DNA of 38,340 nucleotides from Acidimicrobiales bacterium (GTDB taxonomy: Bacteria; Actinomycetota; Acidimicrobiia; Acidimicrobiales; AC-14). The notes beneath the pieces are model-generated. The model was not told the origin of the DNA, ran no database searches, and was given only the letters and a program-made list of their open reading frames with translations. Below are positions 22,888 through 31,288 of this stretch, in pieces (the first letter of the stretch is position 1; each line of letters opens with the position of its first letter). The stretch lies in assembly GCA_025463925.1 (NCBI GenBank), contig JAODBK010000007.1, positions 1 through 38,340 on the forward strand. The letters are read 5' to 3'. The translations under genes were made by a program, and so were the position numbers.

Positions 22888-25122
22888 TCAACCTCCCTCG
22901 CCGCCGAGAAAGACCGCACGTACCAGGTCGTCGCGGTCGAGAAGCTCGGCGGCGAGCCCCTCGAAGCGGACCTCGCCCTTCTCCATGAAGACCGCACGGT
23001 CCGCCACGGCCAGAGCGACGTTGATCGACTGCTCGACGATCACCATGGTGAGTCCCGCCTCTTTGAGTCGCTCGACGATCGCGAGGAGTTGTTGCACCAC
23101 GACCGGAGCCAGACCGAGGCTGAGCTCGTCGATCAAAAGGATCTGCGGATCCAGCAAGAGGCCCGCGGCCAGGCCGAGCATCTGTTGCTCGCCGCCCGAG
23201 AGTGTCCCGGCAGCCTGATCGAGGCGCTCAGCAAGGACCGGGAACAGCTCGAGGACATGGTCGATTCGAGCGCTCACCCGGCCGCGTTCCCAGATGAATG
23301 TGTGGGCGCCGACCAACAGGTTCTCGGCGACCGAGAGGGTCGGGAAGACCGAGTTGCCACCCGGCACCTGCACGATACCCAGCCGCACCCGGGTGCCGGG
23401 GTCCGCGAAGGTGACGGTACGACCGGCAAGGCGCACCACGCCCCGATCGGCGAAGCCGAGGCCGCTCACAGCCCGCAGCAACGTCGACTTGCCGGCTCCG
23501 TTGGTGCCCAACAGGGCGAGCACCTCTCCTCGACGGACATCGAGGTTGACGTCGAAGAGCACCTGGACGGGCCCGTAGGAGAAGTCGAGATGGCGGATCT
23601 GCAGCATGGGAATGTCCGCGCCGACCGCCATCCGGGACCGCTCGTCACGCTCCTCGACCAACTCCCCGGCAGCCAACGCCATGTCTCGGCGAACGAAGCG
23701 AGCGCCATAGGCGATCAGCGCTCCACCGATCAGCGCTGCCGGCGGTGTGACCAGCGCGAGCGCCGCCCGGTCGCCGACCGAGTTGGCGATGGCGCCAACG
23801 ACCAAGGCGCCGCCCAGGCCGCCTATGAGCGACAAGTAGAGACCGATCGTCGCGAACCCCATCGACCGGAGCCGATAGGGGGTCACGGCCGCGACCAGCC
23901 CAGTAAGCGGCACGAATGCGGCGAACACCGCTGCTGACGCCACCGCGCTGACCACCGTGAAGAGGGCCACGTTGGGCATATAGAGCGAGATGGGGACGAG
24001 GACGCCGAAGCTGGCGACCAGAGCGCCGCTCAACAGGACCGAGCTCTCCGGTGAGTGGCGGAAAAGACGGTCTCCTGCGGTCCCCCCGAAGGCCACGCCA
24101 ACCATCCCCCCCAAGGCGCCGATGCTGCCGACGACGCCTCGGCCTCCGGGGCCGAGGTGGAAGTGGTTGTGCAAGAACAAGTTGACATAGATCGGGGCCG
24201 TGACGAACGCCAACCCCAGCGCGCCGAGCGCGCACAGGAAGAAGTAGAAGGTCCTGACCTTCTTGAGGCGGGCGAAGGCCGCTGCGATGGGGATCCGGAG
24301 CTCGCCTTCCGATTCCGCCATCTCCTCGCCCAAGACCGACTGCATCTCGTTGCGACCCCGCCGCGGTTCGTGCAAGCCGAAGGCGAACAGCGCGAGCACG
24401 CCCGCCGGGATCGACAAGACCACAAAGGCCCAGCGCCAGCCCCCAGCTCCCCCGGCAATGGCCGCCACTGCCCCAGCCAGCGCCGGACCGATGACGAGGC
24501 CCGCTGGCTGCGCTGCCCGGTGCAGCGCGTAGATCCGGTTCCGCCCCTCGATCGGATAGGCGTCCGCCAAAAGGGCGCTATGGACGGGCTGCTCGTTGGC
24601 CTTCCCGAGGCCGGCCGCGGCCCATGCGATCACCAACTGCCAGACCGCGTGCGCGGCGCCCGTCAGCATCACGAACAGCGCCCAGCCGATCGAGCAGACG
24701 CCGACAAGCGAAGTCCGCCGGACGCGGTCGCCCAGGTAGCCGAGCGGTATCGCTGCCGCGAAGATCACCAAGCCTCCGAGAGCACCGACCACACCAAGGA
24801 CGAGGTCGGACATGTGGAGGGACTTCTGGATGTTCGGGCCGAGCACGGCGAAGGCCGAGTTGCTCAGGTTGTCGACCAACACCAGACCAGCCAACACACC
24901 GACGAGCGAGAAGCCGCCAGCCCGCAACACCTCCCGGATCGCCAGGTCCTGCGACCCGACACCAGGCAGGAGGTCGTCGGCGATGATCACCCGTTCGTCT
25001 ACCGTCGCCGCCTGGGCCGCGCGACGGTGGGCCTCCTCGTCGAGGATTGCGGCGGCCAGCCCGGCAGGATCGTCGTCAAATCTCGCCGCGACGTCGGTCA
25101 CGACTCGCGTAGGCCTAGACAT
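22888..25122 (-). CDS. MFS transporter fused to a LivF-type ABC ATPase
   Basis: One unbroken 744-residue frame. Residues 1-65 are cytosolic and charged. About 70-480 form a major-facilitator domain: VLAGLVLVDNLSNSAFAVLG, the loop GYLGDRVRRTSLVGV (MFS signature), AAAGLGKANEQPVHSALLAD, and a second half with MVGVAFGGTAGDRLF. From about 505 a LivF-type ATPase follows: LQIRHLDFSYGPVQVLFDV, Walker A GTNGAGKST (about 541), IVQVPGGNSVFPTLSVAENL, signature LSGGEQQM (about 640), Walker B ILLIDELSLGLAP (about 657) and VEQSINVALAVADRAVFMEKG. LivF is normally a separate protein working with LivG. No other LivF exists in the window, so this half should pair with the LivH-LivM-LivG fusion at 28100. Divergent from lacI, with an operator over its promoter. 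Confidence 0.9.
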   Translation of the reverse strand: MSRPTRVVTDVAARFDDDPAGLAAAILDEEAHRRAAQAATVDERVIIADDLLPGVGSQDLAIREVLRAGGFSLVGVLAGLVLVDNLSNSAFAVLGPNIQKSLHMSDLVLGVVGALGGLVIFAAAIPLGYLGDRVRRTSLVGVCSIGWALFVMLTGAAHAVWQLVIAWAAAGLGKANEQPVHSALLADAYPIEGRNRIYALHRAAQPAGLVIGPALAGAVAAIAGGAGGWRWAFVVLSIPAGVLALFAFGLHEPRRGRNEMQSVLGEEMAESEGELRIPIAAAFARLKKVRTFYFFLCALGALGLAFVTAPIYVNLFLHNHFHLGPGGRGVVGSIGALGGMVGVAFGGTAGDRLFRHSPESSVLLSGALVASFGVLVPISLYMPNVALFTVVSAVASAAVFAAFVPLTGLVAAVTPYRLRSMGFATIGLYLSLIGGLGGALVVGAIANSVGDRAALALVTPPAALIGGALIAYGARFVRRDMALAAGELVEERDERSRMAVGADIPMLQIRHLDFSYGPVQVLFDVNLDVRRGEVLALLGTNGAGKSTLLRAVSGLGFADRGVVRLAGRTVTFADPGTRVRLGIVQVPGGNSVFPTLSVAENLLVGAHTFIWERGRVSARIDHVLELFPVLAERLDQAAGTLSGGEQQMLGLAAGLLLDPQILLIDELSLGLAPVVVQQLLAIVERLKEAGLTMVIVEQSINVALAVADRAVFMEKGEVRFEGLAAELLDRDDLVRAVFLGGEGG

Positions 25123-25233
25123 CCCGGACTACGCATTGAACGGTCTGTGCAGCCGGTACTGCCTCACGACAAACTCCCCGATTCGCGGTTGCCGGGACGT
25201 TGACGCCGAGCTGTTGGGGCAGCCGAGGAAGAC

Positions 25234-25264
25234 AAGGTAGTCCGCCCATAGACAACGTTGTCAA
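25234..25264 (-). promoter_or_regulatory. Putative promoter of the MFS-LivF gene
   Basis: Read leftward: a consensus -35 TTGACA (25259-25264), then TACCTT (25234-25239) after 19 bases as a possible -10. The LacI-type palindrome covers the -35. The spacer is longer than ideal, so the -10 choice is uncertain. Confidence 0.4.
25251..25262. promoter_or_regulatory. LacI-family operator palindrome
   Basis: GACAACGTTGTC is a perfect 12-bp palindrome with the central CG typical of LacI/GalR operators. It lies between the divergent MFS-LivF and lacI genes, 41 bases before ATG 25304, and overlaps the -35 of the MFS-LivF promoter. It probably lets LacI repress both. Confidence 0.75.
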
Positions 25265-25303
25265 CCGTCCTATAGCCTCTCGCACTTGGATCAGGGAACG
25301 CGC

Positions 25304-26323
25304 ATGCGCCATCGACCCACGATGCCCGACGTGGCGCGGGCCGCCGGTGTGAGCTTCAAGACGGTCTCGCGGGTCGCGAATGGCGAGCCCGGTGTGTCGG
25401 CGGCGACTGCCAGCAAGGTTCGGGGGGCCATGGCGGCGCTCGGGTTCCACCGCAACGAGATGGCCCGCGGGCTGAAAGCAGGCCAGGCCTCGGCGAGCAT
25501 CGGGCTCGTGATTGGTGACGTGAGCAACCCCTTCTACTCGGCGATCACCAGGTCGGTGGAGTTGGTCACGCGTCCTCGCCACCTCATGGTCGTGGTCGGC
25601 AGTTCCGAGGAGGATGCTGACCGGGAGCAGGAGCTCGTAGGCTCATTGTGTCGCCGGCGGGTCAACGGCCTTTTGATCGTGCCGACAAGCGGGAGCCAGC
25701 GATACCTCGGGGACGAGCTGGCGCTCGGGATGCCCATGGTGTTCCTCGATCGCCCTGGCAGCGGGGTCAAGGCCGACACCATCGTGATCGATAACCGTGG
25801 TGGGGCCCAGGCCGCCGTGGCGAGCCTCCTCAGCCTGGGTCATCGTCGCATCGCCATGGTTGGGGATCGGCTCTCGATTTATACGGCCCGAGAGCGATTC
25901 GCGGGGTACCGGCGGGCGCTCGCCTCGGCTGGAGTCCCTCCCGATGACAAATTGATCGTGCTCGGTCCTCACGATCCGGCCGCCGCTGAGCGAGCGGTTC
26001 ACCGGCTGCTCGAATTGGAGGACCCGCCGACGGCCTTCTTTGGTTCGAACAACCGCATGACGGTTGGAGTGATCCGCGCGTTGTGGTCGAAGGGTGCGGA
26101 GGCCGCGGTGGTCGGCTTCGATGATTTCGAACTCGCGGACATGGTGGCGATGCCGCTCGTGGTGGTCGCCCACGACCCCCGCGAGATGGGTCAGCGCGGA
26201 GCGGAACTCCTCTTGGACCGGATTGACGGCTCCTACCACGGGCCCCCTCGGCGTGTCACCATCCCAACAAGGCTCATCCGCAGGGGCGTCGGAGCATTGC
26301 CGACAGCGCCGGGCCGTCGGTGA
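25304..26323 (+). CDS. LacI family transcriptional regulator
   Basis: A 339-residue regulator. The N-terminal LacI helix-turn-helix reads MPDVARAAGVSFKTVSRVAN, followed by the hinge region AMAALGFHRNEMARGLKAG. The periplasmic-binding-protein-like sensor domain follows (SIGLVIGDVSNPFYSAITRS, RVNGLLIVPTSGSQRYL, MVFLDRPGSGVKADTIVIDN, HRRIAMVGDRLSIYTARERF, FGSNNRMTVGVIRALWSKG, VVGFDDFELADMV). Most relatives sense a sugar or sugar derivative. ATG 25304 is preferred to the TTG at 25286 because GGATCAGGGA precedes it and the DNA-binding helix follows directly. With the palindromes at 25251 and 26364 it is the obvious local controller of the transporter, GH38 and possibly itself. Confidence 0.92.
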   Translation: MRHRPTMPDVARAAGVSFKTVSRVANGEPGVSAATASKVRGAMAALGFHRNEMARGLKAGQASASIGLVIGDVSNPFYSAITRSVELVTRPRHLMVVVGSSEEDADREQELVGSLCRRRVNGLLIVPTSGSQRYLGDELALGMPMVFLDRPGSGVKADTIVIDNRGGAQAAVASLLSLGHRRIAMVGDRLSIYTARERFAGYRRALASAGVPPDDKLIVLGPHDPAAAERAVHRLLELEDPPTAFFGSNNRMTVGVIRALWSKGAEAAVVGFDDFELADMVAMPLVVVAHDPREMGQRGAELLLDRIDGSYHGPPRRVTIPTRLIRRGVGALPTAPGRR

Positions 26324-26363
26324 GGTCGCGACGCCGTGGGGTTTCGACATGACCATGTCCGGT

Positions 26364-26375
26364 GACAACGTCGAC
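26364..26375. promoter_or_regulatory. Second, degenerate LacI-type operator
   Basis: GACAACGTCGAC matches the upstream palindrome GACAACGTTGTC at 10 of 12 positions. It lies 47 bases before the TTG start of the binding-protein gene. The location suggests that LacI also controls the binding protein-transporter-GH38 transcript. The 3' half-site is imperfect. Confidence 0.45.
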
Positions 26376-26421
26376 CTGGCAGACCGACGGTCGATGACGA
26401 CGGGCGCGCAGGACTGACGAA

Positions 26422-27948
26422 TTGACCGCGCCCCGCCACCCCGACATCGGTTTGCGCAGCCGCGGCGTCACCTACTTGATCATCTTGGGTGTCGTCATGA
26501 GCATGCTGGTCGCTGGCTTGGCCGTTCCCTTCCTGTTCGGCAGCGTCCCCGGGGCCGCACCAAGTGCGCTCCACGCGCTCGCCCCCGGGAGCTCCTCCCG
26601 GGGGGGCAGCACCTCATCCGCGACGGACGGCAACGGTCAGCCGACCGGCGGATCGCCACTCGGCCCGAGCGGTACGGCGACTCCGACCGGCGCCGGCAAC
26701 CCGGCGTTCGGCGGGCCCGGTAATCCCGCGGGCACCCTGCCCGCCGACCGGCTCTCGGCCACCGATCGGGGCGTGACCGCGACCACCATCAAGGTCGGGA
26801 TCGGTATCGCCGACCTCGGTTCGCTCAGCAAGCTCGGCGTCGCGGTGCCGAGCGCCAGCCCCCAGGATCAGGAAGCGCCCTACACAAACTTCATCAACTA
26901 CCTGAACGGTCGGGGCGGCGTGCTCGGCAGGAAGATCGTTCCCGACTTCATCACCTATGACCCCTTGAGCGCCACCAGCATGCAGGCCGCCTGTCTGAAA
27001 GCCACCCAGGACGACAAGGTCTTCGCCATGCTCGACACCGGACTCGAATCCGCGGCACAGATCTGCGTCGCCCGCGCGGGCACCCCGCTCATCGACAATG
27101 ACACCAGAGGGGTCCCCGTGGGCATGTTCGAGCAGGCCAACGGCCTGCTGTTCAGCGAATTCGAGTCCGGTGTTCGATCGCTCGCCAACATGGTCTCAGT
27201 GTTGGCCAGCCGGGGAGCCCTCAAGGGCAAGACGATCGGGATCATCGATGACGTGCAACCCGGCGACGCCGAGACCGTCACTGCCGGCGCGGTCAACGTC
27301 CTCAAGCAACTCGGTTACAACGTCGCCTACCGCCAAGACTTCGAGGCCAACGGCAACACCGCCCCCTCGCAGGCCCCGGTCGCGGTGGCACAGATGCGCG
27401 CCCACGGCGTCGACACGATCTTCTTCCTCATCGAGTTCGTGGTCGGGACCAGTTTCGTGCAGCAAGCCGATTCAGAAGGCTATCGGCCGCAGTACTACGC
27501 GGCCGATTGGCAGGCCGTGACCAATGACATCACCCTCACGGCCATGCCCTCCACATTTCAGGCCACGGCGATCACGACGTCGCGCGTCGGAGAGTGGCGA
27601 GTCGGCCAACCGGAGCCGGCTCCCGACGCGTCGTGCCGTGAGACATACAAAAAGATCACCGGCCAGGACGTTCAGCGGTCGTCCGGCAACAGCTATGTGG
27701 CCATGACCACTGCATGCGGGCTGTTGAACCTCTTCAGCCAAGCTGCCACCGCCGCTGGTGCGAACTTGACCCGCCCGCGACTCTCGGCGGCGCTGCAGCG
27801 CCTCGGTGCCGTCGCCTTGCCTGGCTTCGGTGGGGCGTCCTTCGCGCCAGGCAAGTTCGACGGGGCGGACCCGATCCGCACGCTGGTGAACCAGTCCGCC
27901 TGCAAGTGTTGGATGCCGACGGACAGCTTCGTGAAGCCCAATTACTGA
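26422..27948 (+). CDS. Membrane-anchored substrate-binding protein of Liv type (Peripla_BP_6-like)
   Basis: A 508-residue protein. A single N-terminal membrane helix (GVTYLIILGVVMSMLVAGLA) with no lipobox Cys is followed by a Gly/Ser/Pro/Thr linker (about 45-105). The type I periplasmic-binding fold starts at VTATTIKVGIGIADLGSLSK and continues APYTNFINYLNGRGGVLGRK, KGKTIGIIDDVQPGDAETV, MRAHGVDTIFFLIEFVVGTS and YRPQYYAADWQAVTNDI. This is the leucine/amide/urea-binding family, here anchored by a helix instead of lipid. The start is TTG 26422 with AGGA about 8 bases before. Four late Cys (SCRETY, TACGLL, SACKCW) may form disulfides. It precedes the LivHMG fusion and presumably delivers ligand to it. 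Confidence 0.88.
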   Translation: MTAPRHPDIGLRSRGVTYLIILGVVMSMLVAGLAVPFLFGSVPGAAPSALHALAPGSSSRGGSTSSATDGNGQPTGGSPLGPSGTATPTGAGNPAFGGPGNPAGTLPADRLSATDRGVTATTIKVGIGIADLGSLSKLGVAVPSASPQDQEAPYTNFINYLNGRGGVLGRKIVPDFITYDPLSATSMQAACLKATQDDKVFAMLDTGLESAAQICVARAGTPLIDNDTRGVPVGMFEQANGLLFSEFESGVRSLANMVSVLASRGALKGKTIGIIDDVQPGDAETVTAGAVNVLKQLGYNVAYRQDFEANGNTAPSQAPVAVAQMRAHGVDTIFFLIEFVVGTSFVQQADSEGYRPQYYAADWQAVTNDITLTAMPSTFQATAITTSRVGEWRVGQPEPAPDASCRETYKKITGQDVQRSSGNSYVAMTTACGLLNLFSQAATAAGANLTRPRLSAALQRLGAVALPGFGGASFAPGKFDGADPIRTLVNQSACKCWMPTDSFVKPNY

Positions 27949-28073
27949 TGACTCCGTTCGACGGCGCGACCAACATTTCGAGGCTCAGACACGAGGATGA
28001 TCCGCTGCCAGTCGAGTTTCTGGAACGCGACGTTCTCGGTGTGGATGTATTCCTGGGTGGGGAGGAAGGCTGA
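27948..28073 (+). CDS. Possible 41-residue protein between binding protein and permease genes
   Basis: ATG 27948 overlaps the binding-protein stop (TGATG), and the frame runs to TGA 28071-28073, ending just before the LivHMG gene. The peptide is acidic (MTPFDGATNISRLRHEDDP to VDVFLGGEEG). Third codon positions are less GC-rich than in neighbours, so coding is doubtful. It may be a coupling frame or chance. Confidence 0.22.
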   Translation: MTPFDGATNISRLRHEDDPLPVEFLERDVLGVDVFLGGEEG

Positions 28074-28099
28074 GCATCCACGCGAATGCGCTGAGCGTC

Positions 28100-31000
28100 T
28101 TGGCACTGACAATCGGCGGCTGGAAGGTGTCGGCCGAGATCGTTGTGATCGGGGCCTTCACCGGCGTGACCTACGGCCTGTTGGCCGCCGGCCTCGTCCT
28201 CGTCTACCGGGCCACCCGCGTCATCAACTTCGCCTACGGAGAGATCGGTGCCTTCGGGGCCGCGTTGTTGGCCAAGCTGGTTTTGGACGAGCACTGGAAC
28301 TTCTTCTTGGCCATGGGCCTCGTCCTCGTCGTGGGCGGGCTGGTGGGCGCAGCCATCGAGTTGAGCGTGGTCCGGCGTCTGTTCCGCGCTCCCCGAACGA
28401 TCCTGCTGGTTGCCACCATCGGGGTATCGGAGTTGCTGTTCGTCTCTCAGCTCTTGCTACCCGGCATCCACCACTTGCAGCGGTACCCGTCGCCCATCAA
28501 CCGCACGCTGCACGTGGGCACGCTCGTGTTGCTCAGCGGTCATTTCATGGTGATCGCCCTCGTGCCCGCGATCATGGTCGGCCTCACGCTGTTCATGAAC
28601 CGCACGCCGTACGGCATGGCGATACGAGCCGCGGCCGAAAACCCCGACCGGGCTGAGCTCGCCGGAATCTCCACCAGACGCGTCTCGACCCTGGTGTGGG
28701 TAATGGCCGGGGTGTTGTCCACGCTGTCTGCGATCCTCATCTCCCCGCTGAGGGGCACCATCCTCGGCATTCCGGCCCCGGCGGTGGGTCCCAGCCTGCT
28801 GCTCCGGGCGTTGGCGGCGGGTCTGGTCGGCGGTTTGACGTCACTGCCCCTGGCCCTCGCCGGCGGCGTCGCCATCGGGGTGGCTGAGGCGATCCTGTTC
28901 GCGAACGTGGCCAATCCCGGGGTTGTCGACGCGATGCTGTTCGTGTTGGTGTTGATCCTGGTCCTGGCGCGGGGGACCCGCGGTGCCGAAGACGAAGGCG
29001 GCTGGTCACTGGCTCCGAGAGTGACGTCGATCCCCGAGCGACTTCGGGGGCTGTGGTGGGTGGACCGGCTGAACCTTCTCGTTGGAAGCGGCGCACTCCT
29101 CGTGGCCGTCGTCCTCCCGGTGATCTTCACCACCTCGAGCAAGAACTTCTTGTTCTCACGCGTCTTGCTCTTCGCGATCATCGGTCTGTCGGTCACGGTG
29201 CTCACCGGTTGGGCGGGCCAGCTGAGCTTGGGCCAATTCGCGTTTGCCGGCCTCGGGTCGATGGTCGCCGTCGCACTGGTCGCCCGAGGCATGAGCTTTC
29301 CGATGGCCGTCGCATACGCCACGTTGGCCGGCGTGCTTGCAGCCTCGGCCGTCGGCTTTCCTGCGCTGCGAGCCCGCGGAGTTCTCTTGGCGGTGACGAC
29401 GCTCGCTTTCGCGGTGGCAGCCAACAACTGGATGCTCTCCTTGCACCTGTTCACGGGCGGCAAGGCCGTGGTGGTGCTCCCACGGTCCACAATCTTCGGC
29501 GTGTTGGACCTGCACGCCCAGCGCACCTATTACTACGTGTGCTTGGCCGTGCTTGTCGCTTGCGCAGCGATGGTCGGGCGTTTGCGGCGTACGGGTATCG
29601 GCCGGTCAATCGTTGCCGTCCGGGAGAACGAGTCGGCAGCCGCCTCTCTCACGTTGTCGGCGGGCGTCACCAAGCTGACCGCATTCGCCTTGGCCGGCGG
29701 CTTGGCGGCATTGGCCGGCGCGCTGTTGGCCGGCTCACAAGTCCAATTCGGCACGGATGCCTTCGGCCCCGAGATTTCTCTCCAACTCGTCGCCATGGTC
29801 GTCATCGGAGGTCTGGGGTCGGTCTCGGGCGCGATCTTGGGGGCCGTGTACGTGGTGGGGCTTCCCGCCTTGTGGAACAACTCACCCACCGTCGGCCTTC
29901 TCACCAGCGGAGTTGGCCTGCTCGTGTTGTTGCTCTATCTGCCCGGAGGGCTCCTCGCGCTCGTCCACCGAGCCCGCGACGCCTTGCTTGGTCTGGCCGC
30001 CAGTCGCCAGCCCGACCGCCCCGCCAGCGCAGCCGCGACTGGCGCCACGGGTCGGCTCGCGCCGCCGCTGCTGGTCGGCGAACCGAATCGGCCCGACCCG
30101 ACCGTGCCGGCCCTCGTCGCCGCTGACGTCAGCGTGCATTTTGGGGCCCGGTTGGCTCTCGACGGGGTGAGCATCGCTGCCAGCGAAGGGGAAGTCGTAG
30201 GCCTGATCGGCTCGAACGGCGCCGGCAAGTCGACCCTCATGAACGTCATCAGCGGGTTCTGCTCCGCAGGCGCGGGCCGGATCGAGGTCTTCGGCACTGA
30301 CGTCACCCTCCTCCCGCCTCACCGGCGCGCTGCGTACGGCTTGGGGCGCGTCTTCCAGGACGCCAGATTGTTCGGCGACTTGACCGTTCGCGAAACCGTC
30401 AAGGTCGCTCTCGAACCCGGGGAACACAGCGAGCCCATACCCTCACTGCTCGGTCTGCCTCCGTCTCGACGAGCCGAGCACCACAAATCGGCCGCGGCCA
30501 ACGACTACATCGACTTTCTGGGCTTGGGTCGCTATGCCGACAGCTTCCTCCGCGATCTTTCGACCGGTACGAGGCGGATCGTGGAACTCTGCTGCCTCGT
30601 CGCGCAACAGGCGCAGCTGCTTCTCCTGGACGAACCGACCGCCGGCATCGCCCAGCGTGAAGCGGAGGCCTTTGGCCCGCTGATCAAACGGATCCAAACA
30701 CAGTTGGGCGCCACGATCCTGCTGATCGAGCACGACATTCCTCTCGTGATGAGCATCTCCGACCGCGTCTACTGCCTGGCAGCAGGCTCCTGCATCGCCG
30801 AAGGCCGGCCCGAGGAGGTGCGCCACGACCCGAAGGTCGTCGCCGCGTATCTCGGGACCGACGAGCGCGCCATCGCTCGAAGCGGCGCCGCCGCGCGGCG
30901 CCGTGACACCGACGTGCGATCCGCTGAGGCAGCTTCGACCAATCTGGCGGTCCTCGACGTGGCCAAGCTGCGCGCCCTGGCAGCCCGGCTCGGTGTCCGC

Positions 31001-31288
31001 GGCCGCAGTCGCCTCCGCAAGGATGAGCTCATTGCGGCCATCAAGAGGTTCGAGGTCGTGACCAATCCAGCTCCCGAGCCGATCGCAGTCGGCCCCTCGG
31101 CGATACCGGATGAGGCGGGCACTGGATCTTCGGCGACCCGCTCCGCCCGTGCGGGAGGCTCCTTCAGGCCCGCAGCCGCCCTCGGCGGAATTCTCGGCTG
31201 CACCGAGGGTCAGGCCTACACACTCGTCATCGGGCTCATCCTCACCCTCACCATCACCATCGGCGGGATGTCCGCCACCCTGCATTGA
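28100..31288 (+). CDS. LivH-LivM-LivG fusion: ABC permease/permease/ATPase with Rho_N-like tail and terminal membrane helix
   Basis: A single 1062-residue frame. Residues 1-300 are a LivH permease (FTGVTYGLLAAGLVLVYRAT, RVINFAYGEIGAFGA, MAIRAAAENPDRAELAGI). About 325-620 form a LivM permease (GLSVTVLTGWAGQLSLGQFA, VRENESAAASLTLSAG, LVAMVVIGGLGSVSGAILGA). About 668-918 form a LivG ATPase: Walker A GSNGAGKST (about 704), GRVFQDARLFGDLTVRE, a diverged signature LSTGTRRIVEL, Walker B LLLLDEPTAGIAQ and IEHDIPLVMSI. Residues about 952-985 (LDVAKLRALAARLGVRGRSR, LRKDELIAAIKRFE) look like a Rho_N/SAP helix-extension-helix. The protein ends in a last membrane helix (AYTLVIGLILTLTITIGG). The start is TTG 28100 (GTG 28127 possible). 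The stop overlaps the GH38 start (TGATG). Confidence 0.9.
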   Translation: MALTIGGWKVSAEIVVIGAFTGVTYGLLAAGLVLVYRATRVINFAYGEIGAFGAALLAKLVLDEHWNFFLAMGLVLVVGGLVGAAIELSVVRRLFRAPRTILLVATIGVSELLFVSQLLLPGIHHLQRYPSPINRTLHVGTLVLLSGHFMVIALVPAIMVGLTLFMNRTPYGMAIRAAAENPDRAELAGISTRRVSTLVWVMAGVLSTLSAILISPLRGTILGIPAPAVGPSLLLRALAAGLVGGLTSLPLALAGGVAIGVAEAILFANVANPGVVDAMLFVLVLILVLARGTRGAEDEGGWSLAPRVTSIPERLRGLWWVDRLNLLVGSGALLVAVVLPVIFTTSSKNFLFSRVLLFAIIGLSVTVLTGWAGQLSLGQFAFAGLGSMVAVALVARGMSFPMAVAYATLAGVLAASAVGFPALRARGVLLAVTTLAFAVAANNWMLSLHLFTGGKAVVVLPRSTIFGVLDLHAQRTYYYVCLAVLVACAAMVGRLRRTGIGRSIVAVRENESAAASLTLSAGVTKLTAFALAGGLAALAGALLAGSQVQFGTDAFGPEISLQLVAMVVIGGLGSVSGAILGAVYVVGLPALWNNSPTVGLLTSGVGLLVLLLYLPGGLLALVHRARDALLGLAASRQPDRPASAAATGATGRLAPPLLVGEPNRPDPTVPALVAADVSVHFGARLALDGVSIAASEGEVVGLIGSNGAGKSTLMNVISGFCSAGAGRIEVFGTDVTLLPPHRRAAYGLGRVFQDARLFGDLTVRETVKVALEPGEHSEPIPSLLGLPPSRRAEHHKSAAANDYIDFLGLGRYADSFLRDLSTGTRRIVELCCLVAQQAQLLLLDEPTAGIAQREAEAFGPLIKRIQTQLGATILLIEHDIPLVMSISDRVYCLAAGSCIAEGRPEEVRHDPKVVAAYLGTDERAIARSGAAARRRDTDVRSAEAASTNLAVLDVAKLRALAARLGVRGRSRLRKDELIAAIKRFEVVTNPAPEPIAVGPSAIPDEAGTGSSATRSARAGGSFRPAAALGGILGCTEGQAYTLVIGLILTLTITIGGMSATLH

